7,252 nucleotides of DNA from Bacteroidales bacterium. Lineage in GTDB: Bacteria > Bacteroidota > Bacteroidia > Bacteroidales > VadinHA17. The notes beneath the pieces are model-generated. The model was not told the origin of the DNA, did not search any database, and worked only from the letters and a program-made list of their open reading frames with translations. Where the stretch lies: positions 1 to 7,252 of the forward strand of contig JAKEGI010000107.1 in NCBI GenBank assembly GCA_022615595.1. Direction: 5' to 3'. Position 1 is the stretch's first letter. Every line of letters starts with the position of its first letter. This document shows positions 1-6,859 of the stretch, piece by piece. Both the position numbers and the translations under genes were made by a program.

Positions 1-526
1 ATGGCTCAAACAGTCTGACATAGGAAAGTTTAGGTACAATACGGGTAGAGTCGTCGTTCCACTGCCACATATAATCTACATAACTCTCCCCTTCGGATGA
101 CACGGCTCTGACAAATTCAACGAATATGGCCTTGCCCATGGAGTCGTGAAAGTCTGAAAGGTCTTTTCCGTTCAAGTCCGGCCTGTAGGGATGTGCAATC
201 ATCCGGGGATGCATATCTGTAATCCAGAAGTAGTCTTTCAGGTCTTCACCGTACCTGATGGCATTGATGGCAGACCTTGCCTCGGCCCTTGCCGTAAGAC
301 TGTTAAGGAGCCCTTCGGCCTCCATAGAATGATAGTGCTCCAGAAGGCTGTAAACGGAAGAGGTCATCTCATGGATCAGATTCCGCTTGCGCTCCATCAT
401 GACTTTCTCAAATGCAGGGATAAGGTACAGGAAGATCATACCGGCAAAGAGGATGAAGGCCAGCATTGCCGGGAGGTCAACCTTCAGAAGGAATCGTCTT
501 TTTGCCCGTGTTGGTCTGTTATTCAT
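1..526 (-). CDS. Cache-domain membrane sensor, N-terminal part (cut by left edge)
   Basis: The frame opens with ATG at 526-524 and stays open for 175 codons to the window edge, with no stop. The N-terminus is basic (residues 1-16), followed by one hydrophobic helix at about 19-38, so the following region should lie outside the cytoplasmic membrane. Residues about 40-175 read as a single Cache domain of the sCache_2 type: a long helical segment, then DYFWITD (98-104), MIAHPYRPDLNGKDLSDF (109-126), DSMGKAIF (128-135), a GESYVDYMW stretch (146-154) and KLSYVRLFEP (166-175). In this family such domains bind small ligands and sit ahead of histidine kinase, cyclase, diguanylate cyclase or chemoreceptor modules. 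The output module here lies outside the window, so the class of receptor cannot be told. The start lies 9 bases after the phosphoesterase stop, which suggests co-transcription. No Shine-Dalgarno sequence is evident. The Cache call is from recognised motifs, not a search. Confidence 0.85.
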   Translation of the reverse strand, partial: MNNRPTRAKRRFLLKVDLPAMLAFILFAGMIFLYLIPAFEKVMMERKRNLIHEMTSSVYSLLEHYHSMEAEGLLNSLTARAEARSAINAIRYGEDLKDYFWITDMHPRMIAHPYRPDLNGKDLSDFHDSMGKAIFVEFVRAVSSEGESYVDYMWQWNDDSTRIVPKLSYVRLFEP

Positions 527-535
527 GGAGTTGTC

Positions 536-1306
536 TTATATCATTTTTTCATGAAAAAGGCGGAGGATTCTTGTTTCAGAATCGATCACCGAAAAAGCAG
601 TCCTTCCTTTTCCTCCTGTGACAGGTGGCAGCAGAATCATCGTCATATCGTCGCCCAGGTGGATTGTGTCATTCGGAACCGAATGGAATGCTCTCATAAA
701 GGGAAATGATCCGTAGTGTGAGAAATATGCATGTGATTTATGTGAATGTCCGGATAATGAAAATGTTACATTATGAGAATCCATAAATTTCCAAAGATCG
801 TCCATGTGATGTTTTCTCTCAACATACCGGGTAGTTGACCCTGTGAGGTCGGGGAAGATATAGTGTGAAAGGAGCATTTTCAGGCCGTTTAAAGTGACAA
901 TCTCATATTCAGGCAGAGAGTTCAGGTATTCTTTCTGCTCTTCTCCAAGGTCATTCGGAACCTCACTTTCGAATGACCATACCCGTCCGGCGGACCGGTT
1001 TCTTCTCTCTTCAGGAGATAAGCTGAACCACATGTCAGGGTAGACAAACCCGTTGGAATAGTCAGGGAGTCTGTGTGAAGCGAAGAGATCGTGATTGCCC
1101 GGAACAACCCAGCGGCAGTTGGTTCTGACCATTTCGACACACTGCCTGGCACTCCTGTCAAAATGATAATTGTGGAACCTTCTGTCGTAACCGGCAATGT
1201 CACCCAGGCATGCCAGCCCGTCACATCTTGTGGAATCAGCCAGCCTGAGGACTCGCTCAAGCATGGTCACATTCTCATGGATATCAGTTATTATTCCAAT
1301 CTTCAT
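536..1306 (-). CDS. calcineurin-like metallophosphoesterase
   Basis: This 256-residue protein carries the ordered metal-binding motifs of the calcineurin-like phosphoesterase superfamily: D8-x-H10 (TDIHEN), G35-D36 (GDIAGYD), G70-NHD (GNHD, 70-73), H148 (LLSHY) and G186-HSH (186-189). Together these would hold two divalent metals and hydrolyse a phosphomono- or diester. It has no signal peptide or membrane helix, so it should be cytoplasmic. Size and motif spacing resemble small single-domain members related to YfcE/MJ0936-type phosphodiesterases, but the substrate cannot be read from sequence; nucleotide, cyclic nucleotide and protein phosphate are all possible. The start is taken as ATG at 1306, giving the family-typical MKIGIITDIH. 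An in-frame TTG at 1318 would add MSCR and is less likely. It lies 35 bases after the lipoprotein stop and 9 bases before the Cache sensor start, so it probably sits in the middle of a three-gene operon. Confidence 0.9.
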   Translation of the reverse strand: MKIGIITDIHENVTMLERVLRLADSTRCDGLACLGDIAGYDRRFHNYHFDRSARQCVEMVRTNCRWVVPGNHDLFASHRLPDYSNGFVYPDMWFSLSPEERRNRSAGRVWSFESEVPNDLGEEQKEYLNSLPEYEIVTLNGLKMLLSHYIFPDLTGSTTRYVERKHHMDDLWKFMDSHNVTFSLSGHSHKSHAYFSHYGSFPFMRAFHSVPNDTIHLGDDMTMILLPPVTGGKGRTAFSVIDSETRILRLFHEKMI

Positions 1307-1341
1307 ACGGCAGGACAAGGTTCTTGTTTACTACCGGTCTC

Positions 1342-2367
1342 TCAGGGCCGGTTTCTGAACTGAACAATCAGAAGAATGAGACCTGATAATAAGATTAAAG
1401 TCAATATGATAGCCCAGTAATTGATGATGCGGACTTCTGCAAACATTAAGGAATCTGAGGTGAGGAAGTGATTCCCCGTTACGGGCCATGCCAGCTCTCC
1501 GCCGGGCATCTGATATCCGTTGGTGGCTATGACCTTAGCAGGCATGACTATCTGAAGAGTATAATCGTCAAAAAACAGGGAGGTATTTAACCTCTCCATA
1601 ACGATATTCTGTGCAGTGTCAAGTTCAGCGCTGAACCGGCTGCAAACCTCCTCTCCGAGAATGGGGATGCAAGTTAAAGACATGTTGTGATCAGGTTCGA
1701 GTATTTCGAGGAATTCCTTCTCATGCGATCTCAGCATTTCAGTTGTAAGTGAATCTTTGCCTGAAGCTTCAGAAAGTTTTCCTGCCTCCTCGATCCATTC
1801 AGATATGAAACATTCCGTTGCCCAGAGGTCTGTCTTTTCGTCAAGTGAGTCCTTCAGCACACGAAAAAGGGTACTGTCAGGTCCGGTAAGTTTTTCGACC
1901 ATAATCTTCGCGGGGAGCATCATAAATTCAATATCCTCAACCGCCAGGTAGTCCTCTTTCGGGTACCCGTACAGCATGGTTTTACCGCATTGCTCAGAGA
2001 ACCAGACTGTTGTTGTGAACCATCTGAACTCGCGTCTGAAAGCTGCTGTGCGATGCACTACCCGGTTTGAACCGCTGTCGGTGAGGTAAGACTCGTTTAT
2101 TGCATCAATGCTTTCAAAAAGCTTTTCGGCAGTCATGAACCAGGTGGTATCACCATCGGGAGAAACAGTTATTGAATCAGTTATTGTCCAGGTGGAATCG
2201 ACAGGCACTCTCGTAACCTTCTGCCCGAAGTTGTTTTCAGTATTCTGCATCTCCACCCTCCTCAGGACAGTTCCGTCAGGGTTGACAAAATTTGTAACAA
2301 TTGTTTCGGGTCCATTGCAGGAGACGATAAACAGCAATGGCAGCAACAGGGACAGTTTTCTTTTCAT
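1342..2367 (-). CDS. lipoprotein of unknown function with C-terminal transmembrane helix
   Basis: The 341-residue product starts with a lipoprotein signal: MKRK, a hydrophobic core (5-15) and a lipobox ending I-V-S-C with Cys17 as the predicted lipidated residue. The mature part is mostly polar, with predicted beta-rich stretches, a helical middle (about 150-225), and Cys127, Cys186, Cys233 and Cys242. Near the end, residues about 270-312 contain LQIVMPAKVIATNG and a GGELAWPVTG segment, then a strongly hydrophobic helix at about 316-336 (NYWAIILTLILLSGLILLIV) followed by a short basic tail. A lipobox, beta-rich body, 'MPxKV..TNG....W' pattern and terminal helix recall the layout of LppM-type (DUF3153-like) lipoproteins. 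That is a resemblance only; I do not recognise the family. The terminal helix suggests anchoring in the inner membrane, which is unusual for a Bacteroidota lipoprotein. It is the first gene of a likely operon with the phosphoesterase and Cache sensor. Confidence 0.85.
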   Translation of the reverse strand: MKRKLSLLLPLLFIVSCNGPETIVTNFVNPDGTVLRRVEMQNTENNFGQKVTRVPVDSTWTITDSITVSPDGDTTWFMTAEKLFESIDAINESYLTDSGSNRVVHRTAAFRREFRWFTTTVWFSEQCGKTMLYGYPKEDYLAVEDIEFMMLPAKIMVEKLTGPDSTLFRVLKDSLDEKTDLWATECFISEWIEEAGKLSEASGKDSLTTEMLRSHEKEFLEILEPDHNMSLTCIPILGEEVCSRFSAELDTAQNIVMERLNTSLFFDDYTLQIVMPAKVIATNGYQMPGGELAWPVTGNHFLTSDSLMFAEVRIINYWAIILTLILLSGLILLIVQFRNRP

Positions 2368-2456
2368 TTCTGCGGCATTCAGATGTTTACTTGATGATTA
2401 TATCAGGCAATTTACACAGATTTTAGAGATAAGCGGATGAGCGATTTGCATAATTA
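2368..2456. promoter_or_regulatory. divergent intergenic region with promoters expected in both directions
   Basis: These 89 bases separate the divergently read lipoprotein and alpha/beta hydrolase genes, so each must have a promoter here or just inside its neighbour. The region is AT-rich. I found no good match to the Bacteroidota pattern TTG...TAnnTTTG on either strand. A minus-strand TATAAT occurs at 2402-2397, but no matching -35 hexamer lies about 17 bases upstream of it. No operator-like inverted repeat or riboswitch stood out. Confidence 0.3.
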
Positions 2457-3338
2457 TTGAAGAATCAGTTTCTTAGTCTGATAATTGCCTTACGGGACAG
2501 GATGCAGCAGGATTTTTCAGATTATTACTTTGACGGCACAGATTATGTTGCTGAATATGTGGCCCTTCCGACGCGAGTATCACTTCTGATTCTCACCTTC
2601 ACACCGCAGGTAACCGTCAGCACAAAGACAATAGTTTTCATTCCGGGCCTTGCCTCCGTCACAGACAACTTCAAAGATACAGTCATCGATCTGGCGAGGC
2701 ATCATAAGGTTGTATACATTGAAACAAGGGAAAAGAAGAGCGCCACGGTAGACAGAAAGCATGGATTCACTGTTGACGAAATAACAGAGGACGTTGTCCA
2801 ATATGTCAATGAAAAATTCAGTGCCGGAGACTCTTATGTGATGGCCGGCTACTCTCTGGGTGCGACGGTTATTGCCGAGGCCTTTACCAGGCTGAGGCAT
2901 AAGCCGGAGAAGATAATTCTTATCGAACCGAATTCAACTTTCAAATTCCCCGGATGGCTGGCTATGCTTGCCAGGTTTTCAGGGATCGTCTATACTCCCT
3001 TGAAACCGTTTCTTAAGTGGTACATGAGAAGATTCAGGATAAACATTAAGGAGGACTATGAGATGTACCGAATCAACTGCCGGATACTTGACGCAGCGGA
3101 ACCCGTGCGGCTGGGTCGTGCCATCAGGGCATTAAGACCTTATGTCATGGATGGCTGCCTTGAGGCAATCACGGTCCCGTCAATGGTGGTTGTTGCCTCT
3201 AAGGATATCTTCCACAGTCATGGTGAAGGGTCTTACATATCTGAAAGAATAATGAACTGCAGGAAGCTTGATATGCATGATAACAGGCAAACCCACAGTG
3301 CTGAGATGGGGAGAGTGATACGTGACTTTATATCCTGA
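2457..3338 (+). CDS. alpha/beta hydrolase, substrate unknown
   Basis: This protein has the alpha/beta hydrolase layout: a first core strand and oxyanion-type loop at KTIVFIPGLAS (57-67), a nucleophile elbow G131-Y-S133-L-G135, a strand EKIILIEPN (151-159), a variable cap region (about 165-230), a likely acid at Asp250 (VVVASKD) and a likely catalytic histidine at His280 (QTHSAE), with His274 as an alternative. Esterase, lipase, thioesterase or peptidase activity cannot be distinguished. There is no signal peptide, so it is probably cytoplasmic. Residues 183-197 are basic and aromatic, which might favour a lipid or membrane-associated substrate. The start is uncertain. A stop at 2451-2453 limits upstream choices to TTG at 2457 (293 residues, beginning MKNQFL in an AT-rich context, as used here) or ATG at 2502 (278 residues). 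The gene stands alone, divergent from the lipoprotein and convergent with the M16 peptidase 6 bases away. Confidence 0.85.
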   Translation: MKNQFLSLIIALRDRMQQDFSDYYFDGTDYVAEYVALPTRVSLLILTFTPQVTVSTKTIVFIPGLASVTDNFKDTVIDLARHHKVVYIETREKKSATVDRKHGFTVDEITEDVVQYVNEKFSAGDSYVMAGYSLGATVIAEAFTRLRHKPEKIILIEPNSTFKFPGWLAMLARFSGIVYTPLKPFLKWYMRRFRINIKEDYEMYRINCRILDAAEPVRLGRAIRALRPYVMDGCLEAITVPSMVVVASKDIFHSHGEGSYISERIMNCRKLDMHDNRQTHSAEMGRVIRDFIS

Positions 3339-3344
3339 ACGGCG

Positions 3345-6149
3345 TTACTTATTTTCCGGAACAAAAACCAGCTCTAAAAGATCTGCCTTGGCCAGATATT
3401 TCCGTGTCAGCTTCTGGATGGTTTTGACTGTCATACCGTTGAGTATCTCATTATAGTTGGCGACGGCGTTGGTGTCTATCCCGGTCAGATAATAACTTCG
3501 GATTGTGTTAGCCCAGTAGTTGTTGTGCTGCAGAGCCTCTTCCCTTGTTTTAAGCAAGTTGCTGACGGTTTTATCCAGATTCTCCTTTGTCGGTCCGTTT
3601 TTAGCAATACCCTCCAGTTCCCTGTAAATTATAGCCTTAAGCTCATCAGCCCTTTGCGGGTCGCACTCAAAGGCAACCATGAGAACAGACTTTGCAACAG
3701 GCCTCAGCTGTGACGAAGCATTGACACTTACTCCGTAGGTGCCGCCCTCTGCCTCGCGCACTTTCTCGGTGTAGACAAGGTCAAGGATACCTTTAAGGAC
3801 GTCCATGGCAAGGTAATTCTCTGGTACATATTTCGACTCAGCCGAATAGTTTATCACCACTGTTGCCTTAGGCACTGCCAGCGGTATCTGGATTTCCTTC
3901 TTAACGACCCCTTCAGGCTGTCTGACGCCAAGATCCTTCCATGTCTCCGTGAGTTGTTTCGAAGGCAGGGAGCCTATGTATCTTGCGGCCATGTCACGGG
4001 CAACAAGCTCTTCTATGTTTCCCGTAATGAAGAAGGTAAATGCGGAGGCATCATCAAAAGCCGTCTCATAGATATGGTTAACGTCCTCAAACCTGATCTT
4101 CTTCATTGACTCAGGTGTCATGATGAATGTGCGCGGATGGTAACCGGTCATGTTAAGGTTGAGGCTGTCAGACATCATCTTGTTGGGATCCTTCTGCATT
4201 GCCGTAATCATTGCCGAAAAACGTCCGGTGATGGCATCGAAGGCCTCCCTGTTCAAGTTCGGTCTGGCGAACCTGAGATAGAGAAGTTGCATCAGCGTCT
4301 CAAAGTCTTTTGGTGTTGAATTTCCGGAGACGGTCTGCATAACCTCCTGTATACCAAGCGAGACGGAAGCTTTTTTCCCGGCGAGCATTTTTGTAAGCGT
4401 AGGATTGTCAAACTCTCCTGCTCCGTACATCGAAATTATCTGCCCGAAGAGACTAAGAGAGGGCACAAGCGAGTCTGCATACACCGATGCTCCTCCGAAT
4501 GCAAAGCCTGTTACAGTCACGTTGTCTTTCTCGAACTCAGCATGCTTAAAGACCACCCTGGCGCCGTTTGAGAGAGTCCACTCCGTTGCTCTGAACTGGT
4601 CAAGCTGCAATGTTTTGATGATTTCGGCACCGGCCAGTGGTTCATTTATAAGGTCAAGGCCTCCTGCGATATCTTCATAGGGAGCTATTTCTGCTTCCCG
4701 CACTTTCCTGACCAGGGCAAGAGCCTCCGGTTCGGAAAGGAGTTTATGGCCTTCAGGGCCCTCGACAATAATGAAGCTGTTATTTTCAACAACCAGGCTC
4801 CTCAGTCTGGCTGAGACCTCTTCCTTTGATATCTGTGGCAGTATCTGTTTGTAGTATTCGTACTCGACATCAAGCGGCGGCACAGGCTCGCCGGTCAGGA
4901 AATGATCCCTGACCTGTCTCGCCCATGAATCATTACTGATCTTGTCCCTCTGTTTGTACATACTCTCGAAGTTTGCCCGCATCGATGACTTTGCCCTTTC
5001 GAGTTCACCCTGTGTAAAGCCATGGCGGCGTGCCCTCTCGAGCTCGGTCAGTGCTGCTTCAAAGGCCCTGGCCTCCTCATTCTCACGGGCTGAGGCCGAG
5101 AGGGTGAGTGCATTGTAGTTCCTGGGGATAAATGAGCTGTAACTCAGATCTCCGGAGACGAAGGGAGGCGTACCTTTCTGGAGTATCTCGCTGAACCTGG
5201 TTCGCATCATGCTGTTCATCAGGGAGATGACGAACCCGTCGCGTATATACCAGGTATCCCTTGGCTTATTGTCAGGCAGGCTGTCAACGATCATCAGACT
5301 GACAGCTGTTTCAGTAGCCTCGGGGTCTGTAACGAGCAGGTATCTTGTGCCTGCTTTCGGGACAAGAAGGTTATCGGTTCTGGGAGCCGGATTTTCAACG
5401 GCCGGTATAGTGGAAAAGATTTTCCGTATGCTGGCCTCAATGGCATCAACGTCGATATCTCCCACGATGGCTATTGCCTGAAGATCTGTACGATACCATT
5501 CATGATAAAATGCCCTGAGAGTATCCGGATGAAAGCTCCTCAGCACAGCGGTATCCCCGATGATATCCCTGACCGCATATTTTGAACCTTCAAAAATAAC
5601 GGGGAACATTTTATTCATCATTCTCCAGGAGGCGTTTCGCCTGCTGCGCCACTCTTCAATAATCACACCTCTCTCATTATTTATTTCCTCCTCAGACAGA
5701 GTGAGATAGTCAGACCAATCGGCAAGAATCATCAGGCATGTGTCTGTCAGTCCGGGCTTATCCACAGGCACATCACTGATATTGTAGACCGTCTCATCCC
5801 AGCTTGTATAGGCATTTATGTTTCTGCCGAAGGCAACTCCGTGCCTTTCCAGTTTGCTGATAATATCCTTACCGGGGAATCTTGTGGTGCCGTTAAATGC
5901 CATATGCTCAAGAAAGTGTGCAAGGCCGTTCTGGCTGTCTGATTCAAGTATTGCGCCGACGTTCTGGATGATATAATAGCTCGCCCTTCCGGGGGGTTCG
6001 GTGTTATGCCTTATATAGTATGTAAGGCCGTTATCCAGTTTACCGATGCGGTATGCCGGGTCAACAGGTACCGGGTCACCAGGGGCTGTTACGGCAAGGG
6101 CAACAAATCCCAATGCAATGAAAAACGAAAAAAGAAGTGTTTTTTTCAT
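3345..6149 (-). CDS. exported M16-family zinc peptidase (PqqL-like, double-domain)
   Basis: The 934-residue protein has an N-terminal signal peptide (MKK, hydrophobic core about 4-20, probable cleavage near residues 19-22), so it should act in the periplasm or be exported. Four M16 subdomains follow. The inverted zinc motif H78-F-L-E81-H82 lies in subdomain 1, with the downstream acidic ligand in NNERGVIIEEW (157-167), probably Glu166 with Glu159 nearby. The C-terminal half (from about 515) keeps the substrate-binding R/Y pair in VREAEGGTYGVS (Arg798, Tyr805) and has no second zinc motif. One active and one inactive half joined in a single chain is the usual form of M16 proteases of this length, which enclose and degrade peptides. 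The family includes PqqL, but there is no sign here of pyrroloquinoline synthesis or a paired TonB receptor. ATG at 6149 gives a clean signal peptide. The gene follows the nucleoside kinase by 21 bases and probably shares its transcript. Confidence 0.93.
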   Translation of the reverse strand: MKKTLLFSFFIALGFVALAVTAPGDPVPVDPAYRIGKLDNGLTYYIRHNTEPPGRASYYIIQNVGAILESDSQNGLAHFLEHMAFNGTTRFPGKDIISKLERHGVAFGRNINAYTSWDETVYNISDVPVDKPGLTDTCLMILADWSDYLTLSEEEINNERGVIIEEWRSRRNASWRMMNKMFPVIFEGSKYAVRDIIGDTAVLRSFHPDTLRAFYHEWYRTDLQAIAIVGDIDVDAIEASIRKIFSTIPAVENPAPRTDNLLVPKAGTRYLLVTDPEATETAVSLMIVDSLPDNKPRDTWYIRDGFVISLMNSMMRTRFSEILQKGTPPFVSGDLSYSSFIPRNYNALTLSASARENEEARAFEAALTELERARRHGFTQGELERAKSSMRANFESMYKQRDKISNDSWARQVRDHFLTGEPVPPLDVEYEYYKQILPQISKEEVSARLRSLVVENNSFIIVEGPEGHKLLSEPEALALVRKVREAEIAPYEDIAGGLDLINEPLAGAEIIKTLQLDQFRATEWTLSNGARVVFKHAEFEKDNVTVTGFAFGGASVYADSLVPSLSLFGQIISMYGAGEFDNPTLTKMLAGKKASVSLGIQEVMQTVSGNSTPKDFETLMQLLYLRFARPNLNREAFDAITGRFSAMITAMQKDPNKMMSDSLNLNMTGYHPRTFIMTPESMKKIRFEDVNHIYETAFDDASAFTFFITGNIEELVARDMAARYIGSLPSKQLTETWKDLGVRQPEGVVKKEIQIPLAVPKATVVINYSAESKYVPENYLAMDVLKGILDLVYTEKVREAEGGTYGVSVNASSQLRPVAKSVLMVAFECDPQRADELKAIIYRELEGIAKNGPTKENLDKTVSNLLKTREEALQHNNYWANTIRSYYLTGIDTNAVANYNEILNGMTVKTIQKLTRKYLAKADLLELVFVPENK

Positions 6150-6170
6150 GACAGTAGAAGTTTATTCTTT

Positions 6171-6785
6171 TCAGAAGAGTCCGTGCAACTCAGCGTTGAT
6201 CTTGTCAATCACCTCGCTGAGATGTTCTTTATTTTCAGGGAAGTCATAATAGTCAGCCTCAAGGATGAGAAGCCTGCCAAGTTTGTATGACTCTATCCAG
6301 GCCTCATACCGCTCATTAAGTCTTTTGAGATAATCGAGACGTATTGAGCTTTCATACTCTCTGCCGCGCTTTTGTATCTGGTTTACGAGCGTGGGTACGG
6401 AAGCCCTGAGATAGAGTAAAAGGTCAGGTGGTTCGACAAGTGAGCTCATCAGCTTGAAGAGGGTAAAATAGTTTTCGAAGTCTCGCGTTGACATCAGCCC
6501 CATAGCGTGAAGGTTGGGAGCGAAGATATATGCATCTTCATAGATGGTGCGGTCCTGAACTATCGTGTTCTTTGCCTTCTTTATTTCAAGCACCTGGCTG
6601 AAGCGTGAGTTCAGAAAGTAAATCTGGAGGTTGAATGACCACCTCTGCATGTCTTCGTAGAAGTCATTCAGGTATGGATTCTCGTCAACATCCTCATAAT
6701 GAGCCTGCCAACCGTAATGTTTAGAGAGCAGTCCGGCCAGTGTTGTCTTGCCTGAGCCGATGTTTCCTGCTATTGCTATATGCAT
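6171..6785 (-). CDS. deoxynucleoside kinase (deoxyadenosine/deoxyguanosine kinase type)
   Basis: This 204-residue cytoplasmic enzyme should transfer the ATP gamma-phosphate to the 5'-hydroxyl of a deoxynucleoside in nucleotide salvage. Visible features are the P-loop GNIGSGKTT (7-15), an acidic substrate-binding residue in YEDVDENPYL (30-39, probably Glu31), aromatic and glutamine residues lining the base pocket in FNLQIYFLNSRF (51-62, Gln54), the family D-R-[ST] motif at D78-R79-T80 (QDRTIYEDAYIF), the strand DLLLYLRAS (121-129) and the LID segment QKRGREYE (138-145) with Arg140 and Arg142. Length and motifs match the Bacteroidota/Firmicutes dAK/dGK group rather than thymidine kinase. Which base it prefers cannot be decided from sequence. 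ATG at 6785 gives the expected start just ahead of the first strand. It lies 74 bases after the GH3 gene and 21 bases before the M16 peptidase. The name dAdo/dGuo kinase is by family; some genomes carry two paralogues with different substrates. Confidence 0.92.
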   Translation of the reverse strand: MHIAIAGNIGSGKTTLAGLLSKHYGWQAHYEDVDENPYLNDFYEDMQRWSFNLQIYFLNSRFSQVLEIKKAKNTIVQDRTIYEDAYIFAPNLHAMGLMSTRDFENYFTLFKLMSSLVEPPDLLLYLRASVPTLVNQIQKRGREYESSIRLDYLKRLNERYEAWIESYKLGRLLILEADYYDFPENKEHLSEVIDKINAELHGLF

Positions 6786-6859
6786 AGAAAAGCCTGTTTA
6801 AATCTGAGTTAAATATAGAAAAAAGGGAGGGAGAAGTGGCGGCTGTTGATAAAAAGATT
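6786..6859 (-). promoter_or_regulatory. possible promoter/leader of the kinase-peptidase pair
   Basis: This 74-base gap lies between the GH3 stop and the kinase start. Read on the minus strand it holds a pyrimidine-rich run and then TATATTTA (6817-6810), which matches the Bacteroidota -7 element TAnnTTTG at all positions but the last and lies about 24 bases before the kinase ATG. I found no TTG or TTTG about 20 bases further upstream, so the match is weak. No rho-independent terminator for the GH3 gene is visible, so read-through is possible. Confidence 0.25.

Noticed and set aside
191..709. Plus-strand open frame of 172 codons
   Set aside because: It lies opposite the Cache sensor and the end of the phosphoesterase, both with recognisable motifs. 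Its translation is rich in Cys and His and resembles no family, so it is a shadow frame.
922..1260. Second minus-strand frame of 112 codons inside the phosphoesterase
   Set aside because: It is out of frame with the conserved phosphoesterase motifs and shows no domain of its own.
2397..2402. TATAAT-like hexamer on the minus strand upstream of the lipoprotein gene
   Set aside because: No matching -35 element is present at a suitable distance, and primary sigma factors of Bacteroidota do not favour this hexamer. It was therefore not given as a separate promoter.
2580..2900. Minus-strand open frame opposite the alpha/beta hydrolase
   Set aside because: It overlaps the hydrolase core and nucleophile elbow, and its translation shows no motif.
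6006..6290. Plus-strand frames across the M16 start and kinase end
   Set aside because: They run antisense to the M16 signal peptide and the kinase C-terminus, and their translations look like reverse-strand noise.
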